Shown here: positions 17,825 to 26,196 of the stretch, one piece after another
How the letters are laid out: each line of letters begins with the position of its first letter
Position numbering within the stretch: the stretch's first letter is position 1
DNA from: Roseiarcus sp963726105
GTDB lineage: Bacteria > Pseudomonadota > Alphaproteobacteria > Rhizobiales > Beijerinckiaceae
Direction: 5' to 3'
Assembly: GCA_963726105.1 (NCBI GenBank)
Contig: CAVSBJ010000019.1
Location: 1 to 64,000, forward strand
Length of the DNA: 64,000 nucleotides
Translations under genes and position numbers: made by a program
Notes under the pieces: model-generated
Told to the model about the DNA's origin: nothing
What the model saw: only the letters and a program-made list of their open reading frames with translations
Database searches by the model: none

Positions 17825-18196
17825 ATGCGCGATTGGTTTGTTGGTCAAAAAATTGTTTGCGTCAATGCGCAACCGATTGACGGTGTAAGAAACCGTTTTG
17901 TTGATCAATATCTCAGAGAAGGTAAAATCTACAAAATAAGAAAGATCATTGGGTTTAATTTCAAATTTCCTCAAAAAAGCGAAGAGAGACTTGCCTTTAA
18001 ACTGGAGGGTATAGTTCCTTATTTGATCGATGGCATAGAATACGCCTTTTTTCACGGTCGATTCAAGCCGCTCCAAGACCAGGATGAGGATCAGGACATC
18101 GATATTTCGATATTCCTAAAGGGCCTGCGCCAAGTGAACGAAGGTTCGTTCGTCCTCAGGAACGAAGATATTCGGGAATTCGAGCCGGTCACCTAG
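17825..18196 (+). CDS. AT-rich orphan gene, hypothetical protein
   Basis: This 123-residue protein is counted from the ATG at 17825 (MRDWFVGQKIVCVNAQPIDG); an alternative GTG lies 15 bases upstream. It has a short beta-rich N-terminal region with VGQKIVCVNA and LREGKIYKIRKIIGF, which resembles an SH3-like fold seen in some phage-associated proteins. An acidic stretch, DQDEDQDIDIS, and a C-terminal VNEGSFVLRNEDIREF follow. I do not know its function. Codon use is AT-rich, unlike every neighbour, which points to recent transfer. No mobile gene is adjacent. Confidence 0.6.
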   Translation: MRDWFVGQKIVCVNAQPIDGVRNRFVDQYLREGKIYKIRKIIGFNFKFPQKSEERLAFKLEGIVPYLIDGIEYAFFHGRFKPLQDQDEDQDIDISIFLKGLRQVNEGSFVLRNEDIREFEPVT

Positions 18197-18678
18197 TGGT
18201 CAAAATCAGACAGAAGAGTCCGCCGGGTTCCGCGCGATTCCCAGGGCTGACTGCGAACATGGCGGGTTCCAAGTGTCAGATTCTATCCACTAGGGCGAGT
18301 GGCGGCGAACATCGAACGCCTTTCGAGATGGCGCCGTCCTACTTCCGTGATCGCGCGCCGCGGGAGAACCGCGCGGCTTCCCCCTCGACGGAGGCCCTAG
18401 CGAAGCGCTTTCGTTCGAGCCGTTTCGTGCAAGCGTTTTCGCCATTGAAACAGGCTGACTTTCCTGCTAGCGGCTGACGCTCGCCGCGTGGGCTCCCCAC
18501 ATGGCGATCGAACCCTGGGCTTCCGCCGCCGGCCAAATACGCCGGCTCAGCCGTCAAAAGCGGTGATAAGGGCCGCGCGCGGATTACGCGCGGACCTTTC
18601 CGGTCGGCGGACGCCTGAACGTCAACGCGAACCCAAAGCCGGCGTTGCCCGAACAAAAGGGCGCAATTAGGAGAACCA
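18197..18678. other. leader region upstream of rpsA
   Basis: About 480 bases have no supported gene. cmk, which often precedes rpsA, is not here. The region should contain the rpsA promoter and leader; an AGGAG at about 18669 precedes the start codon. Confidence 0.5.
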
Positions 18679-20412
18679 ATGGCTTCCATACAATCCCTGG
18701 CGCCCACGCGCGAGGATTTCACCGCACTATTGAACGAGACCTATGGCGACGACGAGGCCTTCGAAGGCACGGTCGTCAAGGGCAAGGTCGTCGCGATCGA
18801 AAAGGACATGGCCGTTATCGACGTCGGCCTTAAGACTGAAGGGCGCGTGGCGCTCAAGGAATTCACCAATCATGGACGCGACCCGGCGCCTGGGCTTGGC
18901 GACGAAGTCGAAGTCTATCTCGAGCGGATCGAGAACGCGCTCGGCGAAGCGGTCATCTCGCGCGACAAGGCGAGACGCGAGGAGAGCTGGGTCAAGCTCG
19001 AGCAGGCGTTCGAGAAGAATGAGAAGGTCGAAGGGGTCATCTTCAACCAGGTCAAGGGCGGCTTCACCGTCGACCTCGACGGGGCGGTCGCCTTCCTGCC
19101 TCGCAGTCAGGTCGACATTCGTCCGGTGCGCGACGTCGGCCCGCTGATGAACGTCCCGCAGCCGTTCCAGATCCTCAAGATGGATCGGCGGCGCGGCAAC
19201 ATCGTCGTTTCCCGCCGCACCGTGCTCGAGGAGAGCCGCGCCGAGCAGCGCCACGAGATTGTCGCCAACCTCGCCGAAGGCCAGATCATCGACGGCACGG
19301 TGAAGAACCTCACCGACTACGGCGCGTTCGTCGACCTTGGCGGCATCGACGGCCTCCTGCATGTGACCGACATCGCCTGGCGGCGCGTCAACCATCCGAG
19401 CGAGGTGTTGACCATCGGCCAGCAGGTCAAGGTGCGCATCATCAAGATCAACCACGAAACCCACCGCATCTCGCTCGGCATGAAGCAGTTGCAGGAAGAT
19501 CCGTGGTCGAACATTGAGACGCGCTACGCGGTCGGCCAGAAGCTCAAGGGCCGCGTCACCAACATTGCCGACTACGGCGCGTTCGTCGAGCTCGAGCCCG
19601 GGATCGAGGGCCTCATCCACGTCTCGGAAATGTCCTGGACGAAGAAGAACGTCCACCCAGGCAAGATCGTCTCGACCAGCCAAGAGGTCGAGGTCCAGGT
19701 GCTCGAGGTCGACGCCTCCAAGCGCCGCATCTCGCTTGGCCTCAAGCAGACGCTGCAGAACCCATGGGAGGCTTTCGCGGAGAGGCATCCGATCGGCTCG
19801 GTCGTCGAGGGCGAGGTCAAGAACAAGACCGAGTTCGGGCTGTTCGTCGGACTCGACGCCGATGTCGATGGCATGGTCCATCTGTCCGACCTCGACTGGA
19901 GCAGGCCTGGCGAGCAGGCGATCGAGGACTACAAGAAAGGCGACAAGATTACAGCCAAGGTGCTTGACGTCGATGTCGAGAAGGAGCGCATCGCCATTGG
20001 CATCAAGCAATTGGCCAACGACCCGTTCGCAGCCAATAAGGCCGGCGAGGAGGGCGACGGCGAACTGCGCAAGGGCTCGGTCGTGACCTGCGAGGTCGTC
20101 GAGGTCAAGGACGGCGGCCTCGAGGTGAAGATTGCGGGCACGGATCTCACCGCCTTCATCAAGCGCAGCGAACTCGCCCGCGACCGCGGCGATCAGCGTC
20201 CCGAGCGCTTCTCGGTTGGCGAGAAGGTCGACGCGCGCATCACTCAGTTCGATCGTCGGGCGCGCAAGGTCGCTGTTTCCATCAAGGCGCTCGAAGTGGC
20301 TGAGGAGAAGGAGGCGATCGCGCAATACGGCTCGGCCAACTCGGGGGCTTCGCTCGGCGACATTCTTGGCGCGGCGCTGAAGGCCCGCGACAAGGCCGAC
20401 AAGCCGAAGTAA
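18679..20412 (+). CDS. rpsA: 30S ribosomal protein S1
   Basis: This 577-residue protein is built of six S1 (OB-fold) RNA-binding repeats, as in other alphaproteobacterial S1 proteins. Repeats are seen as GTVVKGKVVAIEKDMAVIDV (from about residue 29), then GVIFNQVKGGFTVDL and GTVKNLTDYGAFVDLGGIDG. The later ones read GRVTNIADYGAFVELEPGIE, GEVKNKTEFGLFVGLDADVD and a degenerate sixth near residue 455. It binds mRNA and docks it on the 30S subunit. AGGAG precedes the ATG. A strong intrinsic terminator follows, so rpsA is probably monocistronic. Confidence 0.97.
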   Translation: MASIQSLAPTREDFTALLNETYGDDEAFEGTVVKGKVVAIEKDMAVIDVGLKTEGRVALKEFTNHGRDPAPGLGDEVEVYLERIENALGEAVISRDKARREESWVKLEQAFEKNEKVEGVIFNQVKGGFTVDLDGAVAFLPRSQVDIRPVRDVGPLMNVPQPFQILKMDRRRGNIVVSRRTVLEESRAEQRHEIVANLAEGQIIDGTVKNLTDYGAFVDLGGIDGLLHVTDIAWRRVNHPSEVLTIGQQVKVRIIKINHETHRISLGMKQLQEDPWSNIETRYAVGQKLKGRVTNIADYGAFVELEPGIEGLIHVSEMSWTKKNVHPGKIVSTSQEVEVQVLEVDASKRRISLGLKQTLQNPWEAFAERHPIGSVVEGEVKNKTEFGLFVGLDADVDGMVHLSDLDWSRPGEQAIEDYKKGDKITAKVLDVDVEKERIAIGIKQLANDPFAANKAGEEGDGELRKGSVVTCEVVEVKDGGLEVKIAGTDLTAFIKRSELARDRGDQRPERFSVGEKVDARITQFDRRARKVAVSIKALEVAEEKEAIAQYGSANSGASLGDILGAALKARDKADKPK

Positions 20413-20436
20413 ACCGGGCGCCGTCTGTCGAGGTGC

Positions 20437-20473
20437 AAAAGCCCGCTCGGAAGCAATTCCGGGCGGGCTTTTT
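20437..20473 (+). terminator. intrinsic terminator of rpsA
   Basis: AAAAGCCCGC (20437-20446) pairs with GCGGGCTTTT (20463-20472), and a T-run follows the stem. The loop contains a small secondary stem, TCGGA/TTCCGG. It begins 25 bases after the rpsA stop codon. This is the clearest rho-independent terminator in the window. Confidence 0.9.
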
Positions 20474-20543
20474 GTCACGCGCACGCCAACGTCTTCGCAA
20501 CCGCCGCCATGCCCGGGGGGGGGGCGGCGGTTCCGAGCGGTGA

Positions 20544-20954
20544 TCAGCTCTTGATGAGGAAGGCCTCGTCGACGGGGAGCTGCAGGCCGGTCACCAGAGC
20601 GTTTGTCTGCGACGCCATGCCCACCACCGCCAGAAAATCGGAATATTGCGCGTCGGTCATCCCCTTCGCGCGGGCCGCCGCCGTATGCGAATGGATGCAA
20701 TACGAGCAGCCGTTCGTGATCGACACGGCGATATAGATCAGCTCCCGAGTCAGGGGATCAAGCGGTCCGGGCGCGCCCATGACCGTCTTCAGCGTGTCCC
20801 AGGTGCGTTCGAGAATCTCCGGCTGGTTGGCCAGGCCTCGCCAAAAATTGTTGACGAAGTCCGACTTCCGGGTCGCCCGGATATCGTCGAAGACCGCCTT
20901 GACCTTCGGGTGCGCTTCCGCTTCCGCATCGGTCCAGAGCTTGACTGTGGCCAT
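20544..20954 (-). CDS. AhpD-like carboxymuconolactone decarboxylase family protein
   Basis: This 136-residue protein is counted from the ATG at 20954 (MATVKLWTDAEAEAHPKVKA). An open extension upstream lacks coding character. The core carries the AhpD-type motif in NGCSYCIHSHTAAARAKGM, a Cys-x2-Cys-x3-His peroxidase/redox centre near residue 85-91. A helical C-terminus ends QLPVDEAFLIKS. Members act as peroxidases or alkylhydroperoxidase partners, and substrates vary. It stands alone between rpsA (convergent) and the sugar transporter. Confidence 0.85.
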   Translation of the reverse strand: MATVKLWTDAEAEAHPKVKAVFDDIRATRKSDFVNNFWRGLANQPEILERTWDTLKTVMGAPGPLDPLTRELIYIAVSITNGCSYCIHSHTAAARAKGMTDAQYSDFLAVVGMASQTNALVTGLQLPVDEAFLIKS

Positions 20955-21336
20955 CCTTGCCTCCGTGTGAACGCAACCCCCGGCGGCGGGTGCGCTCGCG
21001 TCCGGGACGTGTAGCATGGCGGCGACGACTTCGAGGAGGCCGCGCGGCATCCCCGTCATCAAGGCCGCGGGCGAGCCCCGACCGGTAGGCGGCCTTCGCG
21101 GACGCAATTCCCGGAACTGACCAATCGTTGAAATTGCTCGATCACGGGCTTGTGTACTTACGAGACGGTCCGTTATACTGGCATGTCAGCGGACGCAGAT
21201 CGCCTATCCGCCGTCACCGGTGCGATTCCGGGACGATGGAATTGTTCTGATGTCCAATCGAACCAAAGAATCGGCACTCGACGGCGACAAGGCTTCAATG
21301 ATGCCGGCCGATCGAGGCGCACAAGGGAGGACAGGA

Positions 21337-22479
21337 ATGAACCATTTTCGCCAATTCGCCATCGCCGCCGCCGGCGGCGCAATGTTCACCGCGGCGTGCG
21401 CCTTCTCCGCCCCCGCCTTCGCCGCCGGACCCGAGATCGTGGCTGGCCCGGCCTCTGAGCCCGGCTGCTTTGTTCCGTGGACCGACAAGACCAAGTTCTT
21501 CAAATGGCCGGCCAAGAAGGGCCCGTTCCGCGTCGCGCTCGCCAACGGATATATCGCCAACACCTGGCGCATCCAGATGATTCAGACCGCCAAGGCGTTC
21601 GCGGCGCAACCGGAGATCGCCAAGCAGCTCAAGGAGTTCAAGGTCGTCTCGACCGGCGAGGACGTCGCCGCGCAGATCGCCGCGATCAACAACTTTATCG
21701 ATTCCGGCTTCGACGCGATCGTCGTGAACGCGCAGAATCCGGCAGCGTTCAAGCCGGTGATCAAGCGCGCCAACGACGCTGGCGTGATCCTGGTCGCGTT
21801 CGACAACATCCTCGACTCCGAGGATGCGATCAACGTCGACGTCGATCAGAAGGGGCTTGGCGTCTATTGGGGCAAGTGGCTCGCGAGCCATATTCCTAAC
21901 GGCGGCAAGGTTCTGGAAGTCCGGGGCGTCTCCGGCACCTCCGTCGATCGCGACCGCCACGACGGCATCCACGAGGCCCTCGACGCCAGTGGAAAGAAGT
22001 GGGACGTCGTCGAAGTCTATGGCAAGTGGGACGATCCCACCGCGCAGAAGGTGAGCGCGGACGCGATCGCGGTGCAGAAGCACTTTGACGGCATCACCGC
22101 GCAGGGCGGCGACACTGGCGTCGTGCAGGCGATGCTCGACGCGAAGCACCCGATGGTGCCCTTCGGCGGCGAGACGGAAAACGGCTTCCGCAAGTTCTGC
22201 GCCAAGCTCGCCGATCAGGGCCTGAAGTGCTCGTCGGGCGGCACCGGACCCGCGCAGGTCGCGGTCGCGATCAAGGTCGCGCTTGCGGCTCTCCAGGGGC
22301 AGGTCGTGCCGCAGTCGGTCAAACTGCCGCTCGCGACGGCTGAGGATCCGAACTTCAAGGACGGCGAGAATTACTACGCCAGCCAGTCCGACAATTTTTT
22401 CGTCGGCAACTCGTTCCCCACCTGCAACATCAATTTCACCGCGCAGGAGATCATGGGACAGACGAAGGAAAACAAGTAG
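21337..22479 (+). CDS. sugar ABC transporter, periplasmic binding protein (RbsB-like)
   Basis: This 380-residue binding protein starts at the ATG at 21337 (MNHFRQFAIAAAGGAMFTAA), preceded by GGGAGG about 8 bases upstream. The signal peptide probably ends at AFA near residue 30. The mature type I periplasmic fold shows FRVALANGYIANTWRIQMIQ, FDAIVVNAQNPAAFKPVI and DAGVILVAFDNILDSEDAIN. It also has a GKVLEVRGVSGTSVDRDRHD ligand loop, as in ribose and other sugar binders. It is the first gene of a four-gene importer. A hairpin after it may keep its mRNA level above that of the permease genes. Substrate unknown. Confidence 0.9.
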   Translation: MNHFRQFAIAAAGGAMFTAACAFSAPAFAAGPEIVAGPASEPGCFVPWTDKTKFFKWPAKKGPFRVALANGYIANTWRIQMIQTAKAFAAQPEIAKQLKEFKVVSTGEDVAAQIAAINNFIDSGFDAIVVNAQNPAAFKPVIKRANDAGVILVAFDNILDSEDAINVDVDQKGLGVYWGKWLASHIPNGGKVLEVRGVSGTSVDRDRHDGIHEALDASGKKWDVVEVYGKWDDPTAQKVSADAIAVQKHFDGITAQGGDTGVVQAMLDAKHPMVPFGGETENGFRKFCAKLADQGLKCSSGGTGPAQVAVAIKVALAALQGQVVPQSVKLPLATAEDPNFKDGENYYASQSDNFFVGNSFPTCNINFTAQEIMGQTKENK

Positions 22480-22490
22480 CCGTCGACAGA

Positions 22491-22530
22491 CGCGGCCGCA
22501 GGGGAGCGACGGCGTTCCCCGGCGGCCGCG
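22491..22530 (+). promoter_or_regulatory. strong intergenic hairpin in sugar ABC operon
   Basis: CGCGGCCGC (22491-22499) pairs with GCGGCCGCG (22522-22530), with an inner GGGGA/TCCCC stem. It lies 12 bases after the stop of the binding-protein gene and before the ATPase gene. Hairpins at this place often protect the upstream message and reduce read-through. It has no T-run. Confidence 0.6.
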
Positions 22531-22586
22531 GTGAGGCCGGCGCGTCGCGGGCCCGTGGCGCGATCTTGAGGGGCGAGGGCTAGGGC

Positions 22587-24143
22587 GTGAACCCAGCAGA
22601 ATCGACGGCTTCGCCGATCCTGCGCATGGAGGGCGTGTCCAAGCGCTACGGCGGCGTGCGGGCGCTCGCCAACGCTGACCTCGTCGTCTTCTCCGGACGC
22701 ATTCACGCTGTCCTCGGCGAGAACGGCGCGGGCAAGTCGACGCTTATCAAAATCCTGTCAGGCGTCGTCGCGCCGGACACCGGACGCATCGTGCTCGACG
22801 GAGCGGAAGTCGCCTTCGATTCGCCGGCCGCCGCCAATCGCGCCGGCATCGTCTGCATCTTCCAGGAGCTTTCGCTCGTTCCCGAACTGTCGGTCGCCGA
22901 CAACATCGCCATCTCCAATCCTCCGCGCCGCTTCGGCCTCATCAACCGGCGCGCGCAGCGGCGCCTCGCCGAGGAGGCGCTCGAGCGCGCCGGCGCTCCC
23001 GACATCCATCCGATGGCGCTGGTCAAGGATCTGCCGCTGTCGCGCCGGCAGATGGTCGAGATCGCCAAGGCGCTGGCGCGCAAGCCCCGCGTCCTCATCC
23101 TCGACGAGGCGACGTCGGCCTTGACCGCCGCCGACGTCGCCAAGGTGTTTGTCGTCCTCAAGCGCCTGCGCCAGGAGGGGCTTGCGCTGTTGTTCATTTC
23201 GCACCGCATGCACGAGATCGCGGAGCTCGCCGACGAGAGCACGGTGTTTAGGAACGGCGCCAATGTCGCGACCTACGCGGCCGGAACGAAGCGCGACAAC
23301 GAAGTCGTCGAAATGATGATCGGGCGTGAGTACAGCCATATTTTTCCGCCGAAACCAGCGCCGCGGGCCAGGGTCTCAGCGCCGCTGCTCGAAGTGAGGA
23401 ACCTGAGCTGGTCGGACCGGCTGCGCGACATTTCGTTCACGGCGCACGCGGGCGAGGTGGTTGGCCTCGGCGGTCTCGACGGGCAAGGTCAGCGCGAGCT
23501 GCTGCTGGCCTTGTTCGGCGTCCTGCGCGGCGTATCGGGGGAGATCCGCATCGAGGGCGCGCCCGTGTCCCCTTCGAGCCCGCACGCGGCGAAGGCGAAG
23601 ACGATCGGCATGGCGCTGATCCCGGAGGATCGCAAGACGGAAGGGTTGATGCTGCCGATGTCGGTGCGCGAGAATCTCTCGTTCGCCGCGCTTCAGCGCG
23701 TATCGCGCAGCGGGGTGATCGATCGCGCGCGCGAGACGAAGCTCGTTGGCGAACTCATGGGCCTCCTCGACATTCATGCGGCGGGGACCGACATCCCGGC
23801 CGGCGCGCTCTCGGGCGGCAATCAGCAGAAGGTGGTCATCGCCAAGTGGCTGATGGCCGAGCCGCGGATCATTCTGCTCAACGACCCGACGCGGGGCATC
23901 GACGTCGGCACCAAGCAGGAAATCTATGTGCTCTTGCGCCGGCTGGCGGATCAGGGCGCGGCGATCGTCTTCTACACCACCGACTATGACGAATTGATCG
24001 GCTGCTGCGATCGCGCGCTGGTGCTCTACAATGGCGCGATCAGGCGCGAGCTCGCCGGCGGCCAGATCACCGAGCGGGCGCTGATCGCGAGCGCGCTTAA
24101 TATCGCGCCGGAAGAAGCCGCGGCCGGAGCGTCGGCGCAATGA
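22587..24143 (+). CDS. sugar ABC transporter, tandem ATPase (RbsA/MglA-like)
   Basis: This 518-residue cytoplasmic protein has two ABC domains. The first contains Walker A GENGAGKSTLIKIL (about residues 47-60), a degenerate signature LPLSRRQMVEIAKAL and Walker B VLILDEATSAL. The second has an atypical Walker A region GLGGLDGQGQRELLLALFG, an intact signature ALSGGNQQKVVIAKWL and Walker B IILLNDPTRGIDVG. This asymmetry is normal for the RbsA family. The TGA overlaps the start of the next permease gene (ATGA at 24140), so it is coupled to it. Confidence 0.93.
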   Translation: MNPAESTASPILRMEGVSKRYGGVRALANADLVVFSGRIHAVLGENGAGKSTLIKILSGVVAPDTGRIVLDGAEVAFDSPAAANRAGIVCIFQELSLVPELSVADNIAISNPPRRFGLINRRAQRRLAEEALERAGAPDIHPMALVKDLPLSRRQMVEIAKALARKPRVLILDEATSALTAADVAKVFVVLKRLRQEGLALLFISHRMHEIAELADESTVFRNGANVATYAAGTKRDNEVVEMMIGREYSHIFPPKPAPRARVSAPLLEVRNLSWSDRLRDISFTAHAGEVVGLGGLDGQGQRELLLALFGVLRGVSGEIRIEGAPVSPSSPHAAKAKTIGMALIPEDRKTEGLMLPMSVRENLSFAALQRVSRSGVIDRARETKLVGELMGLLDIHAAGTDIPAGALSGGNQQKVVIAKWLMAEPRIILLNDPTRGIDVGTKQEIYVLLRRLADQGAAIVFYTTDYDELIGCCDRALVLYNGAIRRELAGGQITERALIASALNIAPEEAAAGASAQ

Positions 24144-25120
24144 GCGACTGGCGCTATCTCATCGCCCCGAACCGAGGGACGCTGCTGGCGATCGTCTTCT
24201 TCGTGGTGATGTTCGCGATCTACACGAGCAACCATCCAGCTGGCTTCACCGCCAATGTGGTGCAGACCGCCGCCAACAAGGGCGTGCTGCTGGCGTTGGT
24301 GGCGATGGCGCAGACTTTCGTCGTCATCACCGCCGGCATCGATCTCTCGGTCGGCGCGGTGTTTGTTCTTACCAATTGCCTCGCCTCGTGGATCGTGGTG
24401 GGAACAGCGGCGAACGCTATGCTCGGCGTCGTGGGGGTTCTTCTGACCGGCCTCGCCTGCGGCGCAATCAACGGGTTCATCGTTATCTACGGGCGCCTTC
24501 AGCCGATCGTCGTCACCATTGCGACGGGGGCGGTGTTCTTTGGCCTTGCCCTTCTTTTGCGTCCCGTTCCCGGCGGCGATGTCTATGGCCCGCTGGCCGA
24601 CGCGCTGACCGGGCGCGTGTTCGGCGTCGCGCCGGCAAGCCTCGTCGCGCTCGCCGCGGTCGTGCTCATCGTCTGGGTTCCCTACAGCCGGTCGACCATC
24701 GGCCGGGCGGCTTACGCCACCGGCTCCTCCGAAAGCGCTGCCTATATGTCGGGCGTTCCCGTCGACGCGGCCAAATTTTGCGCCTATGCGTTGTCGGGAT
24801 TGGCGGCGTCGCTCGCCGGGCTCTTTCTCACGTTTGTGACCTATTCGGGAGAAGGGTCCGCCGCCAACGGCAACACCTACACGCTGTTCTCGATCGCTGC
24901 GGTCGTCCTCGGCGGCGTCTCGCTGTTCGGCGGCTCGGGCAGCGCGATCGGCGCGATATTCGGCGCGCTGATGTTTCGAACCATCGGCGACCTTCTGTTC
25001 GTCTTCAATCTCGATCCGTTGTGGCAGCCGCTTTTCCAGGGTCTCGTGCTGCTCGCTGCGGTCTGCGTCGGCTCGGCGAGGGTGTTCCAGGTCCGCAATC
25101 GGCTGGAGCTTTTCCCATGA
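24140..25120 (+). CDS. sugar ABC transporter permease (RbsC-like), first
   Basis: This 326-residue inner-membrane permease of the BPD_transp_2 family has about 8-10 hydrophobic segments, beginning LLAIVFFVVMFAIYTS. The conserved FVVITAGIDLSVGAVFVLTN (about residues 62-81) is the family signature, and GGVSLFGGSGSAIGAIFGAL near residue 255 is the EAA-like coupling region. It overlaps the ATPase gene upstream and the second permease downstream by four bases each. Two different permease genes suggest a heterodimeric channel. Confidence 0.92.
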   Translation: MSDWRYLIAPNRGTLLAIVFFVVMFAIYTSNHPAGFTANVVQTAANKGVLLALVAMAQTFVVITAGIDLSVGAVFVLTNCLASWIVVGTAANAMLGVVGVLLTGLACGAINGFIVIYGRLQPIVVTIATGAVFFGLALLLRPVPGGDVYGPLADALTGRVFGVAPASLVALAAVVLIVWVPYSRSTIGRAAYATGSSESAAYMSGVPVDAAKFCAYALSGLAASLAGLFLTFVTYSGEGSAANGNTYTLFSIAAVVLGGVSLFGGSGSAIGAIFGALMFRTIGDLLFVFNLDPLWQPLFQGLVLLAAVCVGSARVFQVRNRLELFP

Positions 25121-26094
25121 GCGAGAACGCCCAGACGGGGTTTGCGCACGCGATCAAGCGCCGGATCGATCCGCCGGTCGCGATCGCCTTCGCCTGCATC
25201 GTTGTGATGCTGCTTTTGGGATCGCTCTATTCACGCAGCTTTCTGTCGCCCGAATATCTCTTGCAGCAATTGAAAGTCGCCTCGTTCCTGGGCGTCATCG
25301 CGACCGGGACGATGATCGTCATTCTGCTCGGGCAGATCGACCTCTCCATTCCCTGGGTGGTCGCGGTCGGGGGCATGATGTCGACGGCGGCGACGGGATG
25401 GGGCTCGGTCGGCCACGTGATCGCGATACCGTTCGGCATCGCTTGCGGGGTCGCGCTTGGCCTCGTCAACGGCTTCGGCGTCGCCTATCTGCGCATTCCC
25501 TCGATGATCATCACGCTGGCGGTCAATGCGGTCGCGCAAGGACTGATGGTCGTCCACACCGGCGGCTTCTCGCCGCAGGATTCCTCGTCGCCGGCGATGC
25601 GCACGCTCGCGACCGGCGAATTTTTTTTCGGCCTGCCCAACGCGCTCATTGTCTGGGCGGTGGTCGGCGCCGGCGCGATCTTCCTGCTCAACCGCACCAC
25701 CTTCGGCCGCGCCGTCTACGGCATCGGCAATCGCGAGCGCGCCGCCTATCTCTCGGGCATCGATACCCAGCGCGTGGTGCTGATCGCGTTTGCGCTTGCC
25801 GGCGGCCTCTCCGCCTTCGGCGGCGTATTGCTTGCAGGATACGCGAGCAAGGCGGCGCAAGCGATGGGCGACGCTTATCTCCTGCCGGCGATCGCCGCCG
25901 TCGTGCTTGGCGGCGCGTCGATCCTCGGCGGGCGCGGCAGTTACTTCGGCACTGTCGCCGGCGTCATTCTCATCACGCTTCTGCAGTCGATTTTGTCCGT
26001 GGTGCAGATGCCGGACTCCGGCCGGCAGATCACCTACGGAATCGTCATCATCGCCATGCTATTGCTTTACGGGCGCGAGAGCCGAACGCGGTAG
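25117..26094 (+). CDS. sugar ABC transporter permease (RbsC-like), second
   Basis: This 325-residue permease starts at the ATG at 25117, inside the ATGA overlap with the previous gene. It carries IATGTMIVILLGQIDLSIPW (about residues 57-76), in which the usual GGIDLSVG is changed to GQIDLSIP. It also has VLGGASILGGRGSYFGTVAG near residue 265. About eight to ten membrane spans are visible. It should pair with the product of the preceding gene. An open upstream extension in the same frame overlaps the first permease and is not used. Confidence 0.92.
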   Translation: MSENAQTGFAHAIKRRIDPPVAIAFACIVVMLLLGSLYSRSFLSPEYLLQQLKVASFLGVIATGTMIVILLGQIDLSIPWVVAVGGMMSTAATGWGSVGHVIAIPFGIACGVALGLVNGFGVAYLRIPSMIITLAVNAVAQGLMVVHTGGFSPQDSSSPAMRTLATGEFFFGLPNALIVWAVVGAGAIFLLNRTTFGRAVYGIGNRERAAYLSGIDTQRVVLIAFALAGGLSAFGGVLLAGYASKAAQAMGDAYLLPAIAAVVLGGASILGGRGSYFGTVAGVILITLLQSILSVVQMPDSGRQITYGIVIIAMLLLYGRESRTR

Positions 26095-26196
26095 GCCGGC
26101 CAGACTCAGATTGATGCCGGTCCTGCTTGCGTCGGGCTCTTGGCGCAGCGAATATCTCACGGCGCGATAAGTTCGCCGTTTGGCCTCGAGTGTCGC

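Noticed and set aside
20515..20524. Run of ten G's as a phase-variable tract
   Set aside because: It lies in the spacer between the convergent rpsA and AhpD-like genes, outside any reading frame or likely promoter.
18727..20700. 657-codon open frame antisense to rpsA
   Set aside because: It is the mirror of S1-repeat codons in high-GC DNA; rpsA on the plus strand is certain and the antisense protein is low-complexity Asp/Leu/Arg text.
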